The translations under genes were made by a program, and so were the position numbers. Source: Apiospora phragmitis (lineage: Eukaryota; Ascomycota; Sordariomycetes; Amphisphaeriales; Apiosporaceae). Taken from it: a DNA stretch of 64,000 bases. This document shows, piece after piece, positions 22,501 to 32,457 of the stretch. The notes beneath the pieces are model-generated. The model had not been told where the DNA came from. It did no database searches and worked only from the letters and a program-made list of their open reading frames with translations. Position 1 is the stretch's first letter; the number at the start of each line of letters is the position of its first letter. Location of the stretch: NCBI GenBank assembly GCA_038363925.1, contig JAQQWL010000011.1:2108001-2172000 (forward strand), given 5' to 3'.

Positions 22501-25500
22501 ATGGAAGATATCCCAGTCGAGAATTGCCTGGTGAAGGACGTCCATAGGGGGGATCAGTCGTGCTCGCATATCCTTGGCAGATCGCTGTATCTTCGTTTTT
22601 TTAACTGGCCCGATCGCCTGCTTCTTCAACAGCTGTGCTCGCTTCGAGGCATCTTCAGCTCGCAATTTTCCAGCACTCGTCTGTGCAAGGAATGCTGCAT
22701 CATCGTCGGAATCATCTTCATCTTCTGATGATGAACCGACCATGATCTCGCTCTTTTGCGGCGCATGGTCCTTGCCTTGGATCCCAGATAGACCCTGAAG
22801 GCCAGAGCCTTCTCCGGCATTGATCGGCTTCTGTCCCCGTAATGCTTGAGCTCTTGCAACAATATCCGCGTTCCTCCTTTTGGTCTCTTCGGCTTCTCTC
22901 TGGCGTTTCTCGCGAATCCTTTGTGCATTGGCCGGATCGAACTTGGGGGGCGGCAGGCTTTAAAGCGGCGGCTTTAACTCTAGCCTTTTCTTCGTTCCGT
23001 GCTTTCATCTGGGCCAGAACGTCAAGGCTCTTGTTCAGGCCAGGGGTTAGATCCTTCAGATCATGTTTGGCAGGAGTAGAAGCGGTCGTTGAAGTCTTGG
23101 TGGTAGATCCTGAGGAGTCGTCACCAGATCTTGACCAGACGTCGAGGCTAGACTGCTTTTTACGAGCATCGGCCTTCTTAACCTCAACGATTTGAACATC
23201 GTCCTCGTCCTCGCCCAGGGCCCGGAGAAGCTCGGCGCGTTGTTGGTCATCCAGATTTGTGTTAATGCGGAACTTGCCCACGTGATTGCGTACACAGGTT
23301 TCGCGGATATATTGCAGGGCTGCGCCAACAACCTCGATTTCGTTCTCCGCCAAACGCCGAAAGAGTTTGACCAAGCCATTGACTGTCGTGCCGACAAGAT
23401 GTTTATCCTTCAAGCGCAGCATCTTCACCATACCGAGGCACTTGACACGTGGCTCCTCAAGTAGCTCTGCCAGAGACCGCTTGATGTCATCCTCAGTTGG
23501 AACCCCTTGTCCGAAGGGCTTGCCAAAGCTGATGACAGAAGGCCATCTTGAGCTAGAAGGGCGTCTGCTAGTTCCATCACGTCGCGGCAGAAGTTCTTCA
23601 TTGTCTCCGTGTCAACCAATCTACTCCAGTCATCCAGATCATTCAGAGCAGTCTCAATGAATGCCCACTGGAGAAATCCACCAATTTCTGACAGCATCGC
23701 GTTCGCCCTGGTCCAATTGCTTGGAGCGAAGAACACCCGTGGCAGGGTCGCATAGTGCTGCTAGGAAATCTTTGGAGCATCGATGTATCTGAATCTGAGG
23801 TGACCAAAGACTCTTACCAGCAACCACCTTAGAAACGGCTAGAGTAAAGGAGACGAGAGCAAGTGAGAATTGCCGTTCTACAAGCTTTAGGATCGCGTCA
23901 CTTCTGCTATCCTCATCTGTCAAGGTCTTGATGAACGCTACGCCGGCCGTATGAACGGCGGGATCGCCATTGATCAACGAAGCGACAATAGCTTGGATTG
24001 TCTGGGGGTTCGCAGAGAGCTCGGTGAGTTCCGCGGAGTTGAACTCGGCCAAACGATCAATCATCCGTCCAATAACCTCATTGGTATTGCCGAGGCCCTT
24101 GTTGAACTCCTCCTTGGGCTTCGATAACTTCTCATTTTTCTTAGGACGAAACGTCTCTACTTGGATGAGTGGCAGTGTTGCAGCCAGCATGTACCTTGCT
24201 AGTTGGCCCGCCCCAGGGAGCAATATACTCAGGGCAGCGTCCCAAATGACGGACGAATCCCTGGTGATCTCGCGTTGGACGAGATTGTCATTTCGGTGAT
24301 GTGCGTTGAATTCTTCAAATGTAATTCGTGAATCAAGCATCAGTGACTGGCGAATGACCGACAACGTGATATGTGAGATGTGACCGTTGGATGGGTCCCA
24401 GGCGAGACCCGGGCCATGCCCGTAAGCATATCTTTGTACTTGATTACAAGATTCAGGATCCGGTTAGTGTGGATTGTAGAAGAGGAGGGGGTGATCTTGA
24501 AATCTTTCGAGAGGAAGGCGGTGATTGTAGACAACAAGGCCTCGGCGGCACCACGGTAGCAGACTTCGCGGCCATCACCCGGCATCGAATTATCCCTAGC
24601 AATCCTGTCAAGGAAATGATGCAAGATAGAGTCGCAAGCATCGCCCCGCTGGTTTGCAGAGATCGACTCCAGAAATGGCTTCACCCATGCAGCGGCTACG
24701 GGGCCTACCTGATTCTTGTCTTCGGGCATGGAGAAAGCTAACTGCTTTGTCTGAGATAGCAAGGGATAGTAGGCTGGGCTTGCGAAAACCTGCTCGGCGA
24801 CAGAGGCCGGAGCGAAGTTCGCGAATGTACCCATAAACCCTTGGGATCCCTTCTGCAAGATGATGCAGAATACTTTCAGGACGATAGCTAGGTTAGGTAC
24901 GGAATTGATGCTCATGTGGTTAAGCAGAGTCTGATAAACACTAGGTTGAACGTCCAGTGCACCGAAAGCCTGTACGACGATGTGCTTGTCGAGAGCATGC
25001 AGTATTAGACTGAGACCTTCCCAGAAACGCTGGACCTGTTTTGACGGCGTGTTGAAAATAGCTATTTTCTTGATAGCATCCTCAAGATTCTCTTTGACAG
25101 CCCATTGGAAGTCGTCAGCCGTAACAGCCAGGTTACGGGACCAAGAGGTTGTGGCGAACTTGTGTCGCACATCGTCCTCGTCAAAGAGGAAGAAGGTCAT
25201 TGTAGGAAGTACCTCGCCCAGCTTCAAGACACGGCGCTCCTGCACCCTCTTGAAAACATAATTGAAGGCCACGCGATTTTCCGGCACGCTCAAATACGTG
25301 ATGCAGCATAGGGCCTCGTACAGTGCTATGAGGTACTCGATGTGACCTTCCTCTATGAATGTTCTCTGATCGATGGAACCCCTCGCGAGTCTTCATAAAC
25401 TGCTTGGCATTCTCGAGACCTTGAGTGATACGTTCGGCGTCGAATCTGTTTAGCTCAGCTTCCATGGCGGCAACGACGTCATCGGCATGGGCCCTAGTAA

Positions 25501-25924
25501 TGAGGATGTTTAGTACCATATTCGCGAAGCAGCAATTCAATGGGGAACCACTGAAGGAGGTTACATACTCTGAGAGATATTTCAAGAAGCGCTTTCGGCT
25601 TCGGTGCCATCCGCGGACACAAGCCGAGCAGGATGTGAGAAGTTCGTTGGCGCGCGTCTTGAAGACATTCTGCACTTCTTTGAAGGCTTCATCGGAGAAG
25701 CCCAGAATGAGAGAGCAGCGGTAAGTAACATCAAGACGAGACGAACCTTCCTCGACTCTCTGCTTTTTCTGGTCAATCCCAATGTCACCAGGCTCCGATA
25801 GATCTTCGTAGTCCTCTTCGTCGTCGTCAGAGGTCTTGGGACACATCAAATGCAGCTCCGGCGAAATGGCCATGAATTCCTCGCATGCTTGCCCTATAGC
25901 GTTCATGCTGCTATCGAGCGCCAT
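19573..25924 (-). CDS. SEN1: Sen1-type superfamily 1 RNA/DNA helicase (at least seven apparent frameshifts)
   Basis: Sen1/senataxin resolves R-loops and terminates Pol II transcription of non-coding RNAs in the nucleus. The start at 25924 (MALDSSMNAIGQACEEFMAI) opens a long helical SEN1 N-terminal domain. The helicase core has the Walker A motif GPPGTGKTKT near 21820-21841, the DEAA-type motif IIDEAAQCVE near 21140-21168, GDPKQLPPT, LLDTQYRMHP and VGLTRAKSSLWVLGD. The tail has a basic KRPLGNP segment and ends KKKPADPFIQRKPGKPN. Expected length is about 2,050 aa, near yeast Sen1 (2,231). The frame changes by one base near 25380, 24397, 23670, 23525, 22948, 22210 and 19819, each time with the protein continuing directly. 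Two introns lie near the C terminus (about 19961-19890 and 19735-19675). An indispensable gene broken seven times points to assembly errors. Confidence 0.94.
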
Positions 25925-27111
25925 CTTCGTAGGTGTGTTTGCTACTAGAGTAGCAGCATGCCGCGCCGGTCGATGATGGAAGCGGAAGGAGGAAAGAAGT
26001 GGTAGGAAGAAGCTTCGGCTTAGGTCGAGATTGTCGATTTGCTTTTGGGGATCGTGTTCGGTCTTGCCTAAACTTCGGATTGATTTGTGAGGTTGGTTTA
26101 GCGCACGTAAATGCAACCAATTTCCCAGAGATGCAAGTTTGGTTTTCTGCTAAGTCGGACCGTAGTCCTAAAATAGCAGCCTCGGTGGTTGTGGTGTGAT
26201 GCAAGTGCGAGATCGAATGGATAGGGTTGTGTGAGAGGGCAGTTGCCATTGGGTGATCGGCTTCCGATTTGAAAAAAGAATAGATTATTGGAATGGGCAG
26301 ATTGGAAGAATCGCCGGGGAGGGGTTGCTGCGGCAAGACAAATCGTGTCGGCGACCAGAATATCGGCGGCCAGGGTATCGGAGAAGATGTCGTTATTATA
26401 CTTCACGAGATTCGAAGATGGTTTCGCGATATGCAAATGGCACTAGTTGGAAAGAATCTAAGAAGTCAATGAGCAATAACGAACGAACAGAACAATTCAC
26501 AGTCGCACTTCAATTATAGTATTGGAAACCACCTGGCAAGGAAAGTGCAGTCTCCCTTTCGGGAAGTGTGCGAAGCCAGTATGCGAAGCCAATACTCCGT
26601 ACAAAGAACAACAATGATGATCCGTGGTTGCTCCCTCCAATGCCCAAGGCAAATAAAATGATGGGTTACAGCCGGTGTTTTTCCCACCTAAGGAGGTTGC
26701 CCGTTTCCAGGCTGCCCTATCAGCGCGTAAAGAGCATGCAGATGCAGCCAAAACCCAAAGCGCGATTGGAATGCTTTATCGATAGGTTCGGCACTCGACC
26801 CTGGCAGGTATCCAGTATTATTAGCCTCAATCGTTCGGGGCCAACCTTCAATGTCCTTACTGCCTATGACTTCCAGGCTGCACTGTAATTCTTGGCAAGC
26901 ATGTAATGGATCGACTGGTTGCAATTCGTGAAAAATTCGTCGCTATTCTTCTTGGCTTAAGTACAACCCGTAACGCAAAGCGGTATTGAAGTACAAACTC
27001 GGTGCAAATCTCAAGTAGGGGCGGACCTGATATTACTGTCCCTCTCTTCTCTCCAGCAGATAGCCCATCTAGCACATACATCCAGTTACGATAGTGTGGA
27101 CGAGCCAACAA
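25925..27111. other. SEN1 upstream region
   Basis: Between the SEN1 start and the stop of the glycosylase gene, both on minus. Overlapping short frames here have no recognisable features. It presumably holds the SEN1 promoter and leader. Confidence 0.5.
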
Positions 27112-28983
27112 CTATCTAGACCTGGAGACTTCCGGTTTCGATCTCTGAACTACCGATTCCGAAAGTTCAGATTCGCCCTCTGTCTGATTGCCATCGCTGT
27201 TGTTATCGTGTTCGGCGCCGTGTGGTGCAACATTGGCATTGGTGATCATACTTTCGTCCACCTCATCAACCTCTTGGTCTTTGGTTGTTTCTTCTGCGCC
27301 GACTTCGCCGGTGGTATTGTCATCCATAGTACTGTTACTCCTGTCCTTACGCTTGGGTCTCCCTCTGCCAGTGGCCTTGCTCTTCTTGCCTTGTGCTTTG
27401 CCCTGATTCTCGGGATTCGTCAACTCCTTCGGCTTTGCTTGACGCTTGGAGAATCGGTCTAATAGGTGCTCCAAGGGGCAAATCGACTCGTTCCATGCAT
27501 CTGTTCCCTTGAAACTCTTATCATTACATCTGTAGCATGTTTTCCCATGGCGAATAAAAAGCTGGTGAAGACCGTACTTGAGATGATCGGGACATCGTAC
27601 CTCGAGATGCCGGAAGGTGTCATCTTCGTTGGTTTTCTGAGGGACCCAGCCTAGCCATCTCGACATCCGAAAGACGTGGGTGTCCACAGCAAAGCAAGGT
27701 CGCTGCAGGGAAAACAGGGTCACACATGCTGCCGTCTTGACGCCAACGCCGGGATATCGCACAAAGTGGTGCAAAGCTTCGTCCTTTGTCATATCGTGCA
27801 TGAAGTCGAGATTCAGCTTCTTTTGGTCTGTTCTTAGAATCTCGAGGTCCTTCTGGCCCTTTGTCTTTGAGGAGGCACAGATAACATCCGCTTCTTTGCC
27901 TGTTTCTTGTTCTTCGATATATGCAGCACGCCGCTGCAGATTCTCTTCATAGATCATGCCTAGGATGGCCTGGATGTTCTTTGCCTTATTAGCACCCAGA
28001 CCTCCCGACTTCAGCTGTTGATAAACGTCATCATAGTCCGCAAGTCTGATATTGTTCCAATTGACGCTGCCGGCACCTGTTCCCTCTTCCGAGACTCCAA
28101 ACTTGTCGACAAGTGCTTGCAGCATCTTGTCCGCCATGTCGAATGTTGTGGAGCCACTCAAGACTGTTCGAATTAGGCCGTCGAGGACGCAAGGGACCTC
28201 ACCGCATCCGGCGACTTCAAGCGACGGCGCTGGGATCTTTTGCGGTGGTAGGGGCTGAACATCGTCATGCATATCGGCGAGGATACGGTAAATCTCCTCG
28301 CACTGCTCGGGATTGGGACCTTGCCAGTCTGGGTATGGTGTCTCACCAGGAGTCAAGCCGTATGGATTGTCCTTTGTCTTTCTGGCTTTTCGCTTGGGTG
28401 CCTTCTGCTCGGCTTTGGGGAACGATTGATGCTCCAGCTGCTCTAGCTGCTCCTTAAACTCCTCTTTGTCCGCTCCATTTTCATGTTGCTGCTCGTAGCT
28501 CATGGAAACTGGCACAACATCATTGCTGGAAGGAGCTCTGAGACTGCGCAGTCTCTTCTTCAGTGGTAGGTATGCGGCAACTTCATACAGACTACCCTTT
28601 GCTGTTATGTGTGCTTCCTCATCGGCAACGTTGTTGGGTGCCCATAGTTGACCTAAGTTGTGCGGCAATACGTCCCAACCGCCTCTGACTGGTACATTCG
28701 AGGTCTTCCTGCTCCGCTTCCTTGTGGTAGTGCTTGGGACGAGTGTCGCGGCTCCAATTGCACCAGGGATGAGGTCGGTTGACTGGTTGGAAACCACGTC
28801 TGATCCGGCTGTAGTGGCTGCAACCTGTGTCTGTACGGTAGAGCTTGAGGATGCAGTGAGTATGGTGGCATCGTTGCTAGCAGCGGCTTCTTTTGGGCCA
28901 CCCACTTTAGAATCACGCTCTCTGGCTTGTATCTGGACTTGTGCAGCTTCTGCAGCTCTTCTTGCAGCAGCGCGGGTCTGCAT
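27112..28983 (-). CDS. Endonuclease III-like HhH-GPD DNA glycosylase, 623 aa
   Basis: It belongs to the helix-hairpin-helix base-excision glycosylases, which remove damaged bases in the nucleus. The single intact exon begins at MQTRAAARRAAEAAQ (28983); the frame is open further upstream but this ATG fits a nuclear basic start best. A disordered basic N-terminal third precedes the catalytic region, which starts around NPYGLTPGETPYPDWQ. The HhH is at LVRYPGVGVKTAACV-like sequence (YPGVGVKTA, with the catalytic-type Lys), followed by the GPD motif CFAVDTHVFRMSRWLGWVP with the catalytic Asp. The C-terminal Cys set is CYRC plus ICPLEHLL, not the canonical C-x6-C-x2-C-x5-C iron-sulfur loop. A Lys/Arg-rich tail (KSKATGRGRPKRKDRS) and an acidic end follow. 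At 623 aa it is far longer than Ntg1/Nth1; it could be a DEMETER-like or fungus-specific branch. Confidence 0.88.
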   Translation of the reverse strand: MQTRAAARRAAEAAQVQIQARERDSKVGGPKEAAASNDATILTASSSSTVQTQVAATTAGSDVVSNQSTDLIPGAIGAATLVPSTTTRKRSRKTSNVPVRGGWDVLPHNLGQLWAPNNVADEEAHITAKGSLYEVAAYLPLKKRLRSLRAPSSNDVVPVSMSYEQQHENGADKEEFKEQLEQLEHQSFPKAEQKAPKRKARKTKDNPYGLTPGETPYPDWQGPNPEQCEEIYRILADMHDDVQPLPPQKIPAPSLEVAGCGEVPCVLDGLIRTVLSGSTTFDMADKMLQALVDKFGVSEEGTGAGSVNWNNIRLADYDDVYQQLKSGGLGANKAKNIQAILGMIYEENLQRRAAYIEEQETGKEADVICASSKTKGQKDLEILRTDQKKLNLDFMHDMTKDEALHHFVRYPGVGVKTAACVTLFSLQRPCFAVDTHVFRMSRWLGWVPQKTNEDDTFRHLEVRCPDHLKYGLHQLFIRHGKTCYRCNDKSFKGTDAWNESICPLEHLLDRFSKRQAKPKELTNPENQGKAQGKKSKATGRGRPKRKDRSNSTMDDNTTGEVGAEETTKDQEVDEVDESMITNANVAPHGAEHDNNSDGNQTEGESELSESVVQRSKPEVSRSR

Positions 28984-31357
28984 GATGGATGATTTGGGCT
29001 TCGCGAAATAGGGAAGAGGGTAAGGCGCCGCCAGAGTGACCGAAGAAGGGAAAACAGAAAGTAGGGTCGCCGATGCACTGTCTATCTTCGCATCGGAAAA
29101 GAATGAGAAAATCATGGATGGAGTAAAACAGAAACTTGGGTTGAAGTGATGAAGCCGGCCAATCAGCAACTGTGCGCTTCCCTGGTGAATGTCAAAAGAT
29201 CAGATTGATGTGGGAGTGTCATGCCTTCCGGATTTGGCCTGTGATAACTCTCACCATGTCTAAGAGGTACCTTAGGTAATTTAGATTGATATATTCCGTG
29301 TACATACATTTGATTTTCTAGTGGCTACCTCAAGCATGGAATTCAATTACTAGGGTGCCCTAAATTAATTATGTCTAGGTACATTTAGATAACTGTGAAA
29401 TTTCCCTTGCTGATATCTTAAACGGCGTTGTGCAATGATGCAGTCACATTCTGAGTGTTTGAAAACTGCTTTATGTACCCAGTTGGGATGAGAAGGCGGA
29501 TTGCAACGCCCCTATCCGTAATACATGAGCACTTGCCTATAAGTAACTCTGCACCCATATGGGCATGTAAGTGCTTTTTCATCGGGGTTTGTTGGCATTG
29601 AAGTGATCCATGAAGCCAGTATCTAAAAGGGGGGTTTTTAGAGTTGAGGGCTCATATCAAGTGAGGTTCAGTGCCAAGTGACCATAACTGCAAGATGTAT
29701 ACACATACATAATATGATCATTACATCCTGATGGATCTAATTGCCCAGAGCTTATACGTCCTAACTATTTTGTTCGACATATCAAACGGTCCCACGACCA
29801 CGCTGCCCCCGAGTCCAGTAAGCTGAAGCGTGTGCCCGAAAGACGATGTAGAAGTACAGAGTCTCAAACAGGTACGGAATTGAATAATGAAATATGCGTG
29901 TTTCGGCTAGAGGACCACCATTTATATGTGGCCAGTGCTCTGGCTTGCGTACAGACGGCTCGCGGCGATGTCGGCATAAAAGACACCTTTGGACTTCGGA
30001 AAACCAGGCTTCTATCTGTCCAACAGGATGGTCCTGAGGAATACAGCATGATTCACAAGCTAGAACTTCTGCCAATCTATGTGACGACTTCCCAAGCCGT
30101 GGCAAATTGTCTGAACACACGACATAGGTCGGCAATCTACTCACCACCTTATTTTTGGTATGGCATGAAGCTGCTAGTATACGTGAAAGTCACGATCGCT
30201 TCAAGTTAAGAAAGTACACTGGAATGTGGTTGAACCCGTGATAGTTCTCCCCAACTAAGAGAAGGGTATTATACTCTTCTTCCTTGGCTGTGCTACCGGT
30301 CCAAGGAAGGCTAGTTTTCGAAAACACATAAGGAAAATTGATCTAACAATACATCAATATGATGGTCGTGGTAAGGTGTCAAGCATAGGCACATATACAC
30401 CAGGTAGGTAAGTATGTGAGATCCAAAATCAACAGAGATGCGCACATCTGATGTAAGAAAAAGGTTTGCTTCACCAATACTTCCTGGGGAAGACAACACC
30501 TCGCTATCCTAATTGATCGCTCAGGACCAAGTCGGAAGCAACTGATATGCTGTAAGTGTAAGTGGCGATGCAGAGAATACTTGCGAAAAACATTTGTTAT
30601 GGAGGGGCAGTAAGTGGAGATAAGATGCTTAGACAGGAACTGGAGAGGCAAGTAAGCAAACCCGAGTTCGGTTTTTCTTTTCCATGAACTGAACATTCAT
30701 GGAGTTATCCCTTGCTGATTGCTTCTTCTACTCTTCGAAAACTGACACTACCTAGTTTTTATATAGATATATACATGTAGTATCTAGAGGGCTTTTCTAT
30801 TCTTAAAGTCCCATAGTTTGGGCACATCCCAAGCGGGAAAGAGTTCAGCGCCTAGTTCTAGCTAGCTCCAACCTGGCTGGCACATGGCGTACTGCTTTTT
30901 TTGCACGCATCAATATACAGCCTAGCCATGGATTATGTGAGTATCAATACTACGATATCTTGTCTCGCACTAAGCATTGTCTTGGATCAATTGCTGTAAC
31001 GTCCATCGGCTGAGAAACGAACTCGAGACCTCAAGCCACCGCACCGATGGAGCTTTAGTCATCCGACACCGTTGATCATGTGGGGCATCGGTAATCTGTA
31101 TAAGCGATGAGCTAATCGTCCATAAGCAAGACAACGGCGCTAATAGACAGAAAAACCCGCGTCATAGTGTGGAAAGATCACCGAATGGCATGATAGCTCG
31201 CTCATGCTTGAAATGCGCAACATGTTACTATTTATTCATGATTTCCAATAGGGGCTGAATTCTAGGTCATCTCTTTTCAAGCATCACTCATCTCTTACTT
31301 AGCCTTTCAACCCAGAATCAACACGTGCTTTCCAGAACCGCGTCTGGAGCTGTATAT
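28984..31357. other. 2.4-kb AT-rich gap between divergent genes
   Basis: It separates the glycosylase (-) and pirin (+) starts. Two overlapping frames of about 120 codons near 29780-30210 read on both strands without domain content and are likely chance. AGGTACCT-like words are frequent near 29270-29390. No transposon ends or protein remnants could be identified. Confidence 0.45.
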
Positions 31358-32457
31358 ATGAGGGGTGCAATCCTACTGTCCTCCTTTCTGGTGGTTTCAA
31401 TCTCCATACTCCTATACAACTCAAGCACAATCGCATCCTTTTTCAAAGAGGTATTTTCCAAGAATAGTTCTCTGCCTTCTGTATCGCAGGAAGTAGAAGT
31501 AACGCCAGCCGAGATCACCGCCACATCTGATCTCAAGCCTGTCCCCACGGATATACACGCCACAAATCCATCGGAGTCTATGAACGCGGTCAAGAACGCC
31601 ATGTCTAAGACTTTCTCCCACGCGAAGTTGACGCCGCATCGCTCGGCCACTCGCGGCCACTCAGACCATGGCTGGCTGAACACCTACCATAGTTTCTCGT
31701 TTGCCGACTGGTATGATCCTCGCTTCACCCACTTCGGCTCGCTTCGGGTGCTGAACGAGGACCGCGTCAAGCCCGGCACCGGGTTCCCCACGCATCCCCA
31801 CGCGAACTTTGAGATTTTCTCGTACATCCTGTCTGGCGAGCTGACTCACCGCGACTCCATGCTGCAAAAGGGCAGCGAAGGTGGCCAGTCGGATAAGTTC
31901 TACAAAATGAACCGTGGCGATGTCCAGTTCACCACCGGTGGAACTGGCATCGCCCATTCAGAGTTCAACGAGCACCGCAAGGACACCGTCCACTTCTTGC
32001 AGATCTGGGCCATCCCGTGGAAGCGAGGCCTCCCCCCCGCGTTACCACACCCGCAACTTCCCCGAGGAGGACAAGAAGAAGGCGTTCGTGCCGATCCTGA
32101 GTCCGCTCAAGGGCGGGCCCGAGGCGACGTCCGAGGAGGAAAAGAAGGCCGAGCCGCGGATTCCGAACACCATCCCCATCCATGCCGACTTTGTCATGGG
32201 AGCTGGCATCATTGCCCCTCAAAATAAGTTCGAGTGGATCGTTGGTGCCAATGCCCACTGTCAACCCCAAGCGAAAGGTCTTCGTTCACGTTCCCATGAC
32301 GAAGGGTGGCAAGGCGAAGGTCAGACTCGATGGTCGGGAGGAAGTTTACAGCGAGGGAGATGGGGCTTTCATCGATAACCTGCAGGCTGGTGACAAACTC
32401 TCTGTTGAAAGTGTTGGCGATGCCGAAGCTGAAGTTATCGTGCTTGATACCGAGTAG
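31358..32457 (+). CDS. Pirin-family cupin protein with N-terminal membrane segment (two frameshifts)
   Basis: Pirins are bicupin Fe(II) proteins; members act as transcription co-factors or quercetinase-like dioxygenases. The first ATG (31358, MRGAILLSSFLVVSISILLY) opens a hydrophobic stretch that looks like a signal anchor, and an ordinary cytosolic/nuclear pirin would begin near MSKTFSHAKLTPHRS about 75 residues later. The pirin core is clear: SDHGWLNTYHSFSFADWYDPRF, metal ligands in GFPTHPHANFE (HxH) and in GIAHSEFNEH (H and E). The frame shifts by one in a C-run at 32032-32038 and again near 32250-32258; the protein resumes with RYHTRNFPEEDKKKAF and then TVNPKRKVFVHVPMTKG. Both look like assembly insertions. 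The C-terminal cupin ends EVIVLDTE. Confidence 0.92.

Noticed and set aside
23761..23817. Possible GT-AG intron in SEN1 (GTAAGAG donor, CCTAG acceptor)
   Set aside because: The uninterrupted frame (SLWSPQIQIHRCSKDFLAAL) reads as natural protein across it, and 57 nt is a multiple of three, so retention is more likely; cDNA would settle it.
29782..30209. Overlapping 120-codon frames on both strands
   Set aside because: Mutually overlapping, without domains or conserved-looking blocks; most likely chance in AT-rich DNA.
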